Source: Parvularcula sp. (GTDB lineage Bacteria; Pseudomonadota; Alphaproteobacteria; Caulobacterales; Parvularculaceae). From it: a stretch of DNA of 64,000 bases. The stretch covers positions 379,827-443,826 of the forward strand of contig PAIP01000034.1 in the NCBI GenBank assembly GCA_002704915.1, given 5' to 3'. This document shows positions 45,777 to 55,218 of the stretch, piece by piece. Each line of letters begins with the position of its first letter. The first letter of the stretch is position 1. The notes beneath the pieces were generated by a model. The model worked only from the letters and a program-made list of their open reading frames with translations. It did not search any database and was not told the origin of the DNA. The position numbers and the translations under genes are program-made.

Positions 45777-47411
45777 ATGCTTCAGTTTTCAAAATTCCAG
45801 ATCGCCGGCGTTGCGTTCATTGTTTTTCTCGGCGCCCTTTTTGCGCTTCCCAATCTCCTGTCCGAAGATGCAAGGGAAAGCTTGCCGGGCTTTCTGCCCA
45901 AGGGAACGATCAATCTCGGTCTCGATCTTCAGGGCGGGTCTCACCTGCTCCTCAGCGTCGATACGGCCAAGGTTATCGACGACCGCATGAAGGCGCTTTT
46001 GGGCGACGTGCGCCGGGAATTGAGGCCTAACAGGGCGGCCAATCGCGAGCGGGTTTCCATTGAAAGTATTTCCTATGACGAGGAAGAAAACGTCATCTCC
46101 CTGCTGATCGCTGATCCGGCGGATGCAGAAGAAGCCGAAGAGCGATTGCGCAGCCTGACCCGCGGCGGTGTGGGCGGCGCGCTGGGGCTCGGCATTCGCG
46201 CATATTCGTTGAGCGCTGACGGCCAGCGTTTCGAGATCGCCATGACGCCCGAAGCCGAGCGGTTTTACGCCGACGGCGCGGTGCGCGATTCCATCGAAGT
46301 CATTCGCCGCCGCATCGACCCCGCCGGCAACAAGGAAGTGCTGATCGCGCCCCAGGGCGTCGACCGCATCGTGGTCCAGGTGCCGGGCGACAATGACCCG
46401 GAAGCCTTGAAGGCGCTGATCGACGTTGAGGGCCAGCTTAGTTTCCATCGTCACGATCCGACGGTAAGCCTTGCGGATGCGCAGGCGGGACTGCTGCCGC
46501 CGGGCCGCATGTATCTTCCCTTCGTCGAAGGGGAAGGATCGGGACGGCCGGGCCTCGTTCTTTACGAAGACCCTGAAATCACCAGCGACATGGTCGTCGA
46601 TGCGACGGCGGGTCTTAATTCCGACGGCATTGGCTTTCAGATCAATTTTGAATTCGACAATCGCGGCGCCCGCCGCTTCGGCGAATACACCCGCAACAAT
46701 ATCGGGGCCGTGTTTGCGATTGTGCTCGATGGCGAGATCATCTCCGCGCCGACAATCCAGTCCGCGATCACGCAAGGGCAGGGGCGCATCACCGGTAATT
46801 TCTCTGCTCAGGAGGCGGACAATATCGCGCTCTTGATCCGCTCCGGCGCGCTGCCGGCGCAGTTGCAGACAATCGAACAGAGGTCTGTCGGCGCGCAGCT
46901 TGGCCAGGACTCCGTTGAAGCGGGTGCCAAGGCGCTGGTCATCGGCTTTGTCGCCGTCATTCTTTACATGATCATCAGCTATGGCCGGTTTGGCGTTTAC
47001 GCAGACTTTGCGCTGATCGCGAATGTCATCCTGATTGCGGGCATCCTGTCGCTTCTCGGCTCGACGCTGACCCTGCCCGGCATCGCCGGCATCGTCCTGA
47101 CCATCGGCATGGCGGTGGACGCCAATGTGCTGATTTTCGAGCGTATTCGCGAGGAAATCATCGGCGGCAAGTCGCCGATCAAGGCGGCCGAAACGGGCTA
47201 TGACAAGGCTCGCTCGGCCATTATCGACGCGAACATCACGACCTTCCTCGCGGCGCTGATCATGTTCCAGCTCGGCGCGGGGCCGGTGCGCGGTTTTGCG
47301 ATTACCCTTGCGGTGGGCGTCGTAACCTCGGTCTTCACGGCCTATGTGCTGACGCGGCTTTTCGCGGGGGGCTATCTCCTCGCCAAACGGCCGCAAGAAA
47401 TCAAACTTTAA
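45777..47411 (+). CDS. secD: Protein translocase subunit SecD
   Basis: 544 residues. SecD with SecF uses the proton gradient to pull proteins across the inner membrane from the periplasmic side. The N-terminal helix, the periplasmic P1 domain beginning GLDLQGGSHLLL, and the six-helix block ending in the D-G-N region GMAVDANVLIFERIREE are intact, with the conserved SAPTIQSAI upstream. It overlaps nothing but leaves only 12 bp to secF, so both are made from one mRNA. Confidence 0.95.
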   Translation: MLQFSKFQIAGVAFIVFLGALFALPNLLSEDARESLPGFLPKGTINLGLDLQGGSHLLLSVDTAKVIDDRMKALLGDVRRELRPNRAANRERVSIESISYDEEENVISLLIADPADAEEAEERLRSLTRGGVGGALGLGIRAYSLSADGQRFEIAMTPEAERFYADGAVRDSIEVIRRRIDPAGNKEVLIAPQGVDRIVVQVPGDNDPEALKALIDVEGQLSFHRHDPTVSLADAQAGLLPPGRMYLPFVEGEGSGRPGLVLYEDPEITSDMVVDATAGLNSDGIGFQINFEFDNRGARRFGEYTRNNIGAVFAIVLDGEIISAPTIQSAITQGQGRITGNFSAQEADNIALLIRSGALPAQLQTIEQRSVGAQLGQDSVEAGAKALVIGFVAVILYMIISYGRFGVYADFALIANVILIAGILSLLGSTLTLPGIAGIVLTIGMAVDANVLIFERIREEIIGGKSPIKAAETGYDKARSAIIDANITTFLAALIMFQLGAGPVRGFAITLAVGVVTSVFTAYVLTRLFAGGYLLAKRPQEIKL

Positions 47412-47423
47412 AGGGGCGCGCCC

Positions 47424-48389
47424 ATGTTGCTCAAGCTGATCCCCGACAACACCCATATCGGCTTTACGCAGATGCGTTTCGCCGCAATGGTTTTTTCCGC
47501 CATCCTCGTTGTCGGCTCGCTGCTCGCGCTTTTCACCATCGGTCTTAATTTCGGCGTCGACTTCAAAGGCGGCGTCACCATTGAGGTCGCCGATGACGAG
47601 CCCATCGATATCGGCGAGGTGCGCACGGTCGTCTCCGATCTCGGGCTCGGCAGCGTGGACGTTCAGGAAATCCAGGACTTTTCAACCTCCGATGAGGCGG
47701 TGCTGATCCGCATCGCGCAACAGGAAGCCGAGAACAGTGAGGACGAGACCGCCGGGGAAACGGCGCAGCAGGCAGCCTCGCTCGCGGTGCAGGACGCGTT
47801 GCGTGAACTGCTTGGCGACGGCGTTGATTTTCGCAAGGTCGATGTCGTCGGTCCGACAGTTTCGGGCGAACTCGTGCAGAAAGGCGCGCTCGCCGTTGCG
47901 CTCGCCATCGGCATGATGTTGATCTATATCTGGCTTCGTTTTGAGTGGCAGTTTTCCCTCGGCGCCATCGTCGCGCTGATCCACGACGTCATCATTACGC
48001 TCGGCATGTTCTCGGTGACGCAGCTTGAATTTAACCTCGCGATCATCGCAGCTATTTTGACGATCGTCGGCTATTCCATGAACGATACGGTGGTTGTTTA
48101 TGACCGCGTTCGGGAGAATTTGCGCAAGTTCAAGCAAAAGCCCCTGGCGGAGCTTCTGGACCTGTCGATCAACGACACGCTGACGCGCACCATCATGACG
48201 TCGGGAACGACCATGCTGGCGCTGTTTGCGCTGGTGATTTTCGGGGGAGAGGTGCTGCGCGGCTTCACGCTGGCGATGATCTGGGGGATCGTGATCGGCA
48301 CCTATTCGTCGATCTTCGTCGCGTCGCCGTTCCTGTTGGCGACAGGCGTGAAGCGCGATTGGTCGAAAGCCGTTCCGGTCGGCGCTTAG
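47424..48389 (+). CDS. secF: Protein translocase subunit SecF
   Basis: 321 residues with the SecF pattern: an N-terminal helix, NFGVDFKGGVTIEV at the start of the periplasmic domain, and a C-terminal six-helix block with GYSMNDTVVVYDRVREN. The periplasmic loop has an acidic insert (AENSEDETAGETAQQ). It ends the operon; no clear terminator follows before sodB, which is on the other strand. Confidence 0.95.
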   Translation: MLLKLIPDNTHIGFTQMRFAAMVFSAILVVGSLLALFTIGLNFGVDFKGGVTIEVADDEPIDIGEVRTVVSDLGLGSVDVQEIQDFSTSDEAVLIRIAQQEAENSEDETAGETAQQAASLAVQDALRELLGDGVDFRKVDVVGPTVSGELVQKGALAVALAIGMMLIYIWLRFEWQFSLGAIVALIHDVIITLGMFSVTQLEFNLAIIAAILTIVGYSMNDTVVVYDRVRENLRKFKQKPLAELLDLSINDTLTRTIMTSGTTMLALFALVIFGGEVLRGFTLAMIWGIVIGTYSSIFVASPFLLATGVKRDWSKAVPVGA

Positions 48390-48429
48390 CGCGTCCCTCG
48401 CGTCACGGCTTTCGACGAAGCATCGGCGG

Positions 48430-49029
48430 TTACGCCTTGCGCAGATTGTCGCTGGCGAAATCCCAGTTCACCAGCTTGTCCAGAAATGTCGAGATATAGT
48501 CGGGCCGTTTGTTCTGGTAATCGAGGTAATAGGCGTGCTCCCACACATCCATGGTGAGGAGCGGGGTGACGCCCGCCTCGGTCAGCGGCGTTTCCGCGTT
48601 CAGCGTCTTGCGCACTTCCAGCTTGCCGTCCTTGGCCACGAGCCAGGCCCAGCCTGAGCCGAACTGCGTCGCGCCGGCGTCTGAAAACGCCTTCTTGAAG
48701 CCTTCATAGTCGCCGAAAGCCGCATCGATCATTTCTGCAATCTGACCGGACGGGGCGCCGCCGCCTTTGGGGCTCATGGAGTTCCAGTAAAAAGTGTGGT
48801 TCCAGGACTGGGCGGCATTGTTGAAAAGGCCCTGATCGCCTTTTTCTTTCGCTGCTTTCACGATCTCTTCAAGGGACGCCTTGTCGAGATCGCCGCCTTT
48901 GATCGCCGCATTGGTCTTGTCCACATAAGCGGCGTGGTGTTTGTCGTGGTGGAATTCGAGGGTTTGTTTGGAAATGTGCGGCGCAAGCGCGCCTTTGTCA
49001 TAGGGAAGATCGGGTAGTTCAATCGCCAT
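48430..49029 (-). CDS. sodB: Iron superoxide dismutase
   Basis: A 199-residue cytoplasmic dismutase turning superoxide into oxygen and peroxide. Metal ligands are visible: His in TLEFHHDKHH, His in AQSWNHTFYW, and Asp/His in MDVWEHAYYLDYQNKRPDY. The FNNAAQSWNH motif with Gln in this place is the iron-type signature (manganese enzymes carry Gln elsewhere). ATG 49029 has GAGAGGCG upstream; a longer frame begins at 49086 but lacks support. Divergent from the gene at 49203. Confidence 0.95.
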   Translation of the reverse strand: MAIELPDLPYDKGALAPHISKQTLEFHHDKHHAAYVDKTNAAIKGGDLDKASLEEIVKAAKEKGDQGLFNNAAQSWNHTFYWNSMSPKGGGAPSGQIAEMIDAAFGDYEGFKKAFSDAGATQFGSGWAWLVAKDGKLEVRKTLNAETPLTEAGVTPLLTMDVWEHAYYLDYQNKRPDYISTFLDKLVNWDFASDNLRKA

Positions 49030-49202
49030 GTTCGCCTCTCTACTTTCTATGCAGGGGTATCTATGCAAGCGGGCCTTCTCGCGCAAGCAGGGCCGTAAAA
49101 ACGCGGCGCTCGCCTCTGAGATGGAAGCTGATGCAATTATTGCCGCGCCATTGAAAACCCGCTCTCTTTACAGCGTTATCAACCTGTCATTGATTGGCCC
49201 GC

Positions 49203-49922
49203 ATGACCGAAACGTCAACACATGGCCGCGACCATTGTTCCACTCTTGTTCGCAGGCAGGACGAAGATCGCTGGCTCGCAGCACAATATGCGAAAACGCC
49301 GCTCAAGAAGTCGCTTCTGGCCCTGGCGGCGCTCCGCATTGAGCTGCGGCGCATTCCCGCGCAGGTGAGCGCGCCCCAGCTTGGCGAGATCCGGCTGCAA
49401 TGGTGGCGGGAAGGGCTCGAAGCCATTCAGGCAGGCGGTCCGCCGCGCGCTCATCCCGTTCTGGAAACGGCGGCGGCGACCATGCTCGCAGACAAGCGCT
49501 GGGCGGCGCACATCGATGCGGCGATCGATGGGGCGGCGCGCCCGCTCTATGGGGAAGGGTTTTCCACAGCCGATGATCTCGCCGGCTGGTTCCGTGAAAC
49601 CGACGGCGCCCTCGATGCGATTGGCGCGCTGATGGCCGGCGGAGATGAGGCGTTGGCTGACGCGGCGGCGAAAGCAGGTGCGGCCTTCGCCATGGCGCGC
49701 GAAGGGCGGGTGATGGCTCCTAAGCTAACGGAAGACATCGTTCCTTATGCTGAGCGTATGTATAAAGGAGCAGCGCCCGAATTGTCCAAAGCTGAGACTG
49801 AGGTTGCGCCCGCGCTGTTGCATCTTTCGCTGACGCCGGTCTATTTGCGAAAAGGCGAGCGGCGCGCGCCATTGCGCAAGCGCATGAAGCTTTTTTCAGC
49901 GATGGCATTCGCGCGCTTCTGA
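49203..49922 (+). CDS. Squalene/phytoene synthase-like protein
   Basis: 239 residues of the squalene/phytoene synthase fold, in the small form kept in alphaproteobacteria and in the mitochondrial complex I assembly factor NDUFAF6. The substrate helices are recognisable (LALAALRIELRRIP, IRLQWWREGLEAI) but the Asp-rich DxxxD motifs of true prenyl synthases are not in place (QWWREG stands where DD.ED would be), so it may not be a prenyl-transferring enzyme. Start ATG 49203. It converges with the ClC gene, 4 bp between stops. Confidence 0.82.
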   Translation: MTETSTHGRDHCSTLVRRQDEDRWLAAQYAKTPLKKSLLALAALRIELRRIPAQVSAPQLGEIRLQWWREGLEAIQAGGPPRAHPVLETAAATMLADKRWAAHIDAAIDGAARPLYGEGFSTADDLAGWFRETDGALDAIGALMAGGDEALADAAAKAGAAFAMAREGRVMAPKLTEDIVPYAERMYKGAAPELSKAETEVAPALLHLSLTPVYLRKGERRAPLRKRMKLFSAMAFARF

Positions 49923-49926
49923 GAAC

Positions 49927-51561
49927 TTAGGTGTGATGTTCGATATTCTCTTCAATCAGCGCCCGGTTATAGGCGGCGAGCGCTTTGACGCGTGAGAGAT
50001 AGCCGACGACCTGATTTTCGTCTGATGGATCCACGACGGGAAGGCCGTGCTCTTCAGCTTCATTCAGTTTCGCCAGCGCTTCGCCCAATGACTGGCCGGC
50101 GCCGAGGCGTTCCGCATCGGCCGGAAGCGGCGCGCCCGGCGGCATTTTCTCCATCACTTCGCGCACGCGCGTGGTCTTGAGGATGATGCCTTGGGGGCCT
50201 TCGGAAAGATCATAGCCCCGGCGCGACAATTGCCAGTGGAAGAACGACTTGCCGCAGGTCCATTGCGTGATCAGCGTGGCAATGGCGACCGCGACCATGA
50301 GCGAGATTGTGATGCCATATTCGCCGGTCAGTTCGAACGCGATCAGCGTGGTCGAGATGGGTGCGCCGAGAATGGCGCCCGAGACCGCACCCATGCCGAT
50401 CATTGCGTAATAAACCGGACTTGCGGTCACGTCGGGGAACAGCTCGCTGAGCCCGGCGCCGAAAGCCGCGCCCATAAAGGCGCCAATCACGAGACCCGGT
50501 GAAAAGACGCCGCCGCCGAAACGGCAGGACAGCGTCACCGCCGTCGCCACGCCTTTCATCAGCACGAGGATCGCGAGCAGGTGAATTGTGTAATCGCCAT
50601 TGAGGGCTTTCGTGACGGCTTCATATCCGACGCCGAAAACTTCCGGATAGAAGACGCCGATCAAACCCACAATGACGCCGCCGATAGGCGGAAGCAAAAG
50701 ATAGGATATTTTTCTTTTCTGCGCGAACTCCCGAACGCCCACCGTCATGCGTTCGACCGTTTGTAAAAACCCGGACGCGACGAGACCGCAGAATACGCCT
50801 AGAAGCGCGGCGAGCGGCACGTCAATCGTTCCGATCACGCCATATTCCGGCGGCGCGAAAGCGGGAAAGTCGCCGAGATGAATGCGCGTGATGATCGCCG
50901 CGGAGACGCTCGCCGCCGCAATAGGCCCGAAGACGGACAGGGCGTAGTTGCCGAGAATGACCTCGAGCGCGAAGAGGACGCCGGCCACGGGGGCGTTGAA
51001 GCTCGCCGAGACTGCCGCTGCTGCGCCGCACCCTAGGAGCGCCCGCCGGTGCTTCGCAGTGAAACCGAGCTTTCGATAAAGGATAGAGGCGATCGTCGCG
51101 CCGAGATGGACGGCCGGACCCTCGCGCCCGGCGCTGCCCCCGGCGCCGATTGAGACCGCCGAGACGGTCGCCGCCGCAAGACCGGCCCGCAGCGAGATAT
51201 TGCCGCCCGAAACGGCTCTCGCCTCGATAACGTCGGCCACCCCCTGGCCGCGGCCGCCGGCGAGCCATTGGAAGCGATGGGCGAGAAATAAAAGCCCGGA
51301 CACGACGAACCCGCCGATCACCGGCGCCGCCCAGGCGCGCCAGGCGGTGAGCGAGGAGGCGCCGCTCACGACGCCGCCCTCGTCCTCGCCAAAGGCCAGG
51401 CTCGATACGGCGTCGATGGCGAAGCGGAAGGCGATCACGCCATAAGCGGCGGCGATGCCGATCACGACCGCCAGAATCCATACGCGAAGCACATCGACGC
51501 CCTGCAGCCGGCGGCGAATCTTCCTGAGGGCAATAAGGATGCGAGCGATTTTCCGCGGCAT
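49927..51561 (-). CDS. ClC-family chloride channel/antiporter with CBS domains
   Basis: 544 residues with about ten membrane helices. The ion-path motif GSAGREGP (143-150) contains the gating Glu of ClC proteins, and the second signature GGGVFSPGLVIGAFMGAAFG is present. A cytoplasmic CBS region fills about 455-535 (VREVMEKMPPGA, GLPVVDPSDENQVVGYL). ClC transporters exchange chloride for protons or conduct chloride, helping acid resistance or charge balance. ATG 51561 is divergent from the GlnE-like gene. A palindrome-like AATCGTTATAGTTAACG near 51568 has a slight Fur-box look but is not convincing. Confidence 0.92.
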   Translation of the reverse strand: MPRKIARILIALRKIRRRLQGVDVLRVWILAVVIGIAAAYGVIAFRFAIDAVSSLAFGEDEGGVVSGASSLTAWRAWAAPVIGGFVVSGLLFLAHRFQWLAGGRGQGVADVIEARAVSGGNISLRAGLAAATVSAVSIGAGGSAGREGPAVHLGATIASILYRKLGFTAKHRRALLGCGAAAAVSASFNAPVAGVLFALEVILGNYALSVFGPIAAASVSAAIITRIHLGDFPAFAPPEYGVIGTIDVPLAALLGVFCGLVASGFLQTVERMTVGVREFAQKRKISYLLLPPIGGVIVGLIGVFYPEVFGVGYEAVTKALNGDYTIHLLAILVLMKGVATAVTLSCRFGGGVFSPGLVIGAFMGAAFGAGLSELFPDVTASPVYYAMIGMGAVSGAILGAPISTTLIAFELTGEYGITISLMVAVAIATLITQWTCGKSFFHWQLSRRGYDLSEGPQGIILKTTRVREVMEKMPPGAPLPADAERLGAGQSLGEALAKLNEAEEHGLPVVDPSDENQVVGYLSRVKALAAYNRALIEENIEHHT

Positions 51562-51701
51562 GATAATCGTTATAGTTAACGGATTTTGTTCATATCAGCA
51601 TTAAGAGCGAAGTCTAAATGTCACGAATAGTTTAACGGCGAATTCACCCTGCTTTGCCATGATCCGCTTCGTATCCATCGATGAGACCTGCGGGGAAGTT
51701 T

Positions 51702-54521
51702 ATGGCGGCGCCGACGACGCAATCAGCACGCAATACGGCCGACAAAATCGATCCGGCGCGCGCGCCGGCGGCGCTTGAGCGCTGGCGCCGGGCCGTGGCC
51801 GAAGCTATGGGCGGTGATCCGGGCGCCCCGCTCGACAGACCCGACCGCCGCCTTTTGATGCTGCGCGTTTTTGGCGCAACCCGGCGGCTCGCAGAACTTT
51901 GCATGACGCATCCGGCCGCAGCAGCGACGGCGCTGATCGAAGGCGCTTCGCCCGTGCTTGCCGAAGCGGCGCGCGATCTGACAGCGCTTGATCGGGGGGT
52001 CGGGGGACCTGATGCGCTTCATGCGGCGCTTGCGCCGCTGAAAAACCGCGTCGATGTCGCGATCGCCATCGCCGAAATGAGTGGCGAGTGGAGCGTCGCT
52101 GACGCCACGGCGGCGCGCGTCGACTTCGCCGAACGCATGGTGGAGACGGGGCTGCGCTGGCTAGTGCGCGCCGCCGTCAAGCGCGGCGAGCTGACGGTCG
52201 ATGACCCGGATAATTTCCTGCGCGGCGTTTTTGTCGTGGCGGGCAGCGATTTCGCCCATGAAGACCTTTCCCCCTTCGGTCCGCTGGACCTCATCATTCT
52301 TTACGATGAACAGGCGTTTGCCGCGCCGGCGGCCCGCGGCGCCGACCGCATCTTCGTGCGCATCGGCGCCGAACTTCGTGAAGCCTTCGAGGGCAAGCCC
52401 GGCGAGTATCCGCTTTACGGATTGAGGACGCCGATCGGTTCCGGCGTGGGCGGCGCCGGCTATGCGGACTCAGTCGCTCGCGTCAAAGCGACGGCCGCCG
52501 GTCCGCAGGCCGATACGCTGAAAATGTGGCTCGGCGCGGCGCGTGTTGTTGCGGGCGACCGCACGGCCGGCGGCGCGTTCCTTGAGGACATAGAGCAGAT
52601 CGTCTGGTCCGATAATCCCATCGCCATTGAAGCGCTGCGGAGCTTCGTTGAGCAAAAAGACGCCGATCCGCGAAGCGTGTTCCGGCGGGTGGCGGGCCTG
52701 TGCCGTCTCGCCATTGGCGGATTGCGCCCGATCTTCAGGACTGCGTCCGCGCGGGAGATTTTCGACAACGCATCGCGCTCGCGCACGCTGTCCAAGGATG
52801 CGGCGCGTCGTCTCGTCGCCGGCGAAGAACTGGCGCATATCGCTGTCTCGCGCCTGCAGATAATGAAGGGCGCCCCCGTCACCAGTGTCGAACGCGAAGA
52901 CGAACAGCGCGCGCTGGCGCTGCTTTGCGGCTACAGCGATTACAAGGATCTCGAAGCCGCGCTGAATGGCGCCTGCACCGATGCGGCCAACACGCTGCGC
53001 CGCCTCGCCGCCGGTCCTCAGGAGGAAATTTCGCTCTATCGTCACGGCGAAGACGAAACAGAAGGCGACGCCGACAAGCTGGAGGATCTTGGCTTCCTCA
53101 ACGGACAAAGTCTCTCCGAAGCTGTCGACAACTGGGCGCGCCGCGCCGAAGCGCGCCTCGGCGGCAAGCGTTTCTCCTCCCATGCGCCGGGCCTCCTGAC
53201 GGCGTTCGGCGAGACGCAGCATCCGAACGACGCCGTGCGTCTGTTCGATCAGCTTCTGGCGAACGCCAGTGAAAAATACGACGTTTTCTCGCTGGTCTCC
53301 GACGGCGCCGAGCGCCGCGACGGTCTCGTCGACGCCTTCGGGTCTTTCGGCGCGGTGATGGAGCCGCTGACCTCTTCGGAAGCCCTCGCGGAAACGTTTT
53401 TCGAATCGACTGGCGCCGAGACGCCGCAATCGGGCAAGGAATGGCTGAGCCGTTACACGCCGCCCCCGGCGAAAGGCAAGACGGCCCTCGCCGATCTCGC
53501 CGAATGGCGCCGCGAATTGCTGGCCCGGGTCGCGTATAACGCGGCGAGCGGCTCAACGAGCTTCGACGCCGCGGTTGAGGCCTTTGAAGATATTCATATC
53601 CGTACCCTGACGAATGTTTTCGAAACCACGCGCGATGCCGCGCCGGCGGCAGAAGCGAAAGCGGGCGCCAATATCGCGCTTCATGTTTTCGAATCCGACG
53701 GGCCGCACCTGCCGGGCGCTGCGACCCATCTCGGTTTTATCGCCGGCGAGGATCTGGGCGAGGCGGGGGAAGCGTTCGCCAAGCGCTATCTGCAAAGCCT
53801 CAGCGAAGCGGGCGAGGGCGTTTTCGCCGTCACCCCCGATGCGACGCACCGTCCGGGCGGCGTCGCGGGGCCGGTCGTGTCGGCGCTCGCCGCCTTCAAA
53901 TCCTATGTTCAGTCCGAAGCCGTAGCTCATGAACAGATCATGCTGGCGCGCGGCCGCGTTATCGCCGCCGGCGACGACAAGATTGAGGAAAGCGCGCGTG
54001 ACGCGCTGAGGAGCGCCATCGCCGGCGCGCGCCGCGCCGACATTCTCTTCCGCGATCTCGACCGCGCCCGCGCCCAGCGCATGCGCCGCGAGCGTCCGTC
54101 CTCCGACTGGGATATCGACCGGCTCGAAGGCGGCCGCGCCGATGTGGAGCTCGTCATCTCGACGCTGATCTACAAGCATGCGTCGGCCCATCCTTTCGTT
54201 CAGGATGTGAGCCCGGCAGAGGCGCTCGACGCCATGGCGCGCTCCGGCCTCATTTCGGAAGAAACAGCCAAGACGCTGGCCTCCGCCCGGAGCTTCTGGG
54301 CGCGGCTGCAGCTTGTGCGCGCCCTTTCCGGCTGGACCGATCCGTTAAAAGCGCCGGTGCGCCGTCGCTTTGGCGGGATTATCGCGCGGGCCGCGGGCGT
54401 TCAGAAGTTCGAGCAGGTGCGACCGATGATGCGTGGCTATGCGGATGAAGTGACGCGCAGCTATGCGCAGATCGTCCTCGGGCGCCCGTCGCTGAATGTG
54501 GCGTCGCATGCGGCGGGCTAA
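51702..54521 (+). CDS. glnE: GlnE homologue (glutamine synthetase adenylyltransferase family) with decayed catalytic motifs
   Basis: 939 residues, the length and order of GlnE, which adds and removes AMP on glutamine synthetase. Framework blocks are kept: PRSVFRRVAGLC, EAVAHEQIMLARGRVIAGDD-like sequence (840s), DWDIDRLEGGRADVELVI near the C-terminal part, and the terminal helix bundle. But the first nucleotidyltransferase site, normally GKLGGREL..SDIDL, reads GSDFAHEDLSPFGPLDL (181-197) with one of the two Asp lost, and the second is unrecognisable (GANIALHVFESDGPHL). Start ATG 51702 has GGGGAAG upstream. It is likely a non-adenylylating relative, or the family has shifted function in this lineage. 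Confidence 0.8.
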   Translation: MAAPTTQSARNTADKIDPARAPAALERWRRAVAEAMGGDPGAPLDRPDRRLLMLRVFGATRRLAELCMTHPAAAATALIEGASPVLAEAARDLTALDRGVGGPDALHAALAPLKNRVDVAIAIAEMSGEWSVADATAARVDFAERMVETGLRWLVRAAVKRGELTVDDPDNFLRGVFVVAGSDFAHEDLSPFGPLDLIILYDEQAFAAPAARGADRIFVRIGAELREAFEGKPGEYPLYGLRTPIGSGVGGAGYADSVARVKATAAGPQADTLKMWLGAARVVAGDRTAGGAFLEDIEQIVWSDNPIAIEALRSFVEQKDADPRSVFRRVAGLCRLAIGGLRPIFRTASAREIFDNASRSRTLSKDAARRLVAGEELAHIAVSRLQIMKGAPVTSVEREDEQRALALLCGYSDYKDLEAALNGACTDAANTLRRLAAGPQEEISLYRHGEDETEGDADKLEDLGFLNGQSLSEAVDNWARRAEARLGGKRFSSHAPGLLTAFGETQHPNDAVRLFDQLLANASEKYDVFSLVSDGAERRDGLVDAFGSFGAVMEPLTSSEALAETFFESTGAETPQSGKEWLSRYTPPPAKGKTALADLAEWRRELLARVAYNAASGSTSFDAAVEAFEDIHIRTLTNVFETTRDAAPAAEAKAGANIALHVFESDGPHLPGAATHLGFIAGEDLGEAGEAFAKRYLQSLSEAGEGVFAVTPDATHRPGGVAGPVVSALAAFKSYVQSEAVAHEQIMLARGRVIAAGDDKIEESARDALRSAIAGARRADILFRDLDRARAQRMRRERPSSDWDIDRLEGGRADVELVISTLIYKHASAHPFVQDVSPAEALDAMARSGLISEETAKTLASARSFWARLQLVRALSGWTDPLKAPVRRRFGGIIARAAGVQKFEQVRPMMRGYADEVTRSYAQIVLGRPSLNVASHAAG

Positions 54522-54585
54522 TTGTCGCTGAGAATCGCGTTTGGTGCGATTTGCTGGAAATTGGAACGGCCAATGTAGTATGCAT

Positions 54586-54628
54586 CAAGCTGCAAGTTAA
54601 ATATCACGTTTAATACCTTGCAGCTTGC
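54586..54628. repeat. Inverted repeat downstream of the GlnE-like gene
   Basis: CAAGCTGCAAG (54586-54596) and CTTGCAGCTTG (54618-54628) are perfect complements around a 21-nt AT-rich loop. No T-run follows on the plus strand, so a terminator role is possible but unproved. Confidence 0.55.
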
Positions 54629-54644
54629 GACACACTCCGACAAC

Positions 54645-54720
54645 CCCGGCGAAGGCCGGGGTCCAGTCGAGATGGGCTTCGCCCGGCATTTTCTTTAGCT
54701 GGATCCCGGCCTTCGCCGGG
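54645..54720. repeat. Palindromic intergenic repeat
   Basis: CCCGGCGAAGGCCGGGGTCCAG on the left matches CTGGATCCCGGCCTTCGCCGGG on the right, a common alphaproteobacterial palindrome of the type found between many genes. Arms are 20-22 bp with small mismatches. Confidence 0.65.
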
Positions 54721-54753
54721 ATGACCGGATGAGGGATGTGTAAGGGCGTTGGT

Positions 54754-54975
54754 CTAAGACGTCTTACTTGAAAGACGCTTCAACACATAAACCCTGATCG
54801 CCGACGCCAATCCCGGCGGCGGGGTCTGCTTCAAACGATTGCGGTCAATGGAGTCGATCAGCGCGGGGAGGGTGCGCTTTTCCGTCTCGACGATGGCGTC
54901 GAGGGCGTCCCAGAATTCAGGCTCCAGCGCGATTGAGGTGCGGTGGCCTTTTAAGGTGATCGATCTCTTGCGCAT
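54754..54975 (-). CDS. Ribbon-helix-helix (RHH_4) small DNA-binding protein
   Basis: 73 residues. The pattern RSITLKGHRTSIALEPEFWDALDAIV (beta strand then two helices) and a C-terminal VYVLKRL match the RHH_4 family of small regulators common in alphaproteobacteria. The strand SITLKGHRTSI would insert in the DNA major groove as a dimer. It lies in a repeat-rich gap between the GlnE-like gene and fumC and has no clear operon partner; its targets cannot be told. Start ATG 54975. Confidence 0.8.
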   Translation of the reverse strand: MRKRSITLKGHRTSIALEPEFWDALDAIVETEKRTLPALIDSIDRNRLKQTPPPGLASAIRVYVLKRLSSKTS

Positions 54976-54993
54976 GGCTTAATGAACGGCGCG

Positions 54994-55127
54994 ATAAATT
55001 TCCATCCCTCCGATCCTTCGAGACAACCATGTTCCTTCATCCTGAGGGCGACCCCGGACTTGATCCGGGGGAGCATCTCGAAGGACGAAGGAACATGGTT
55101 CCTCAGGATGAAGGCATGGAAATTTAT
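54994..55127. repeat. Mosaic inverted-repeat element, second copy
   Basis: Outer arms ATAAATTTCCAT (54994-55005) and its complement (55116-55127). Inside, paired blocks include CCTTCGAGA, AACCATGTTCCTTC and TTCATCCTGAGG with their complements further right. The CTTCGAGAC and CCTCAGGATGAAG words are shared with 40091-40209. Confidence 0.7.
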
Positions 55128-55138
55128 TGCTCGAAACT

Positions 55139-55185
55139 CCAAAAACAACGAAACCGGCGTTCTCTCTGATGAGAAGACGCCGGTT
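55139..55185 (-). terminator. Rho-independent terminator after the small gene at 55219
   Basis: Stem AACCGGCGT (55152-55160) / ACGCCGGTT (55177-55185), with further inner pairing, followed on the minus strand by TCGTTGTTTTTGG. It lies 34 bp beyond the stop of the 72-residue gene. Confidence 0.78.
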
Positions 55186-55218
55186 CGCCGTCTTGGTGCA
55201 AGCAGTGACTTTTGAAAT

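Noticed and set aside
45789..47456. 555-codon frame antisense to secD
   Set aside because: His/Arg-rich translation typical of shadow frames in GC-rich coding DNA; secD on the other strand is unmistakable.
51562..51701. Fur-box-like sequence between the ClC and GlnE-like genes
   Set aside because: Match to the Fur consensus is poor, and neither gene has an iron link.
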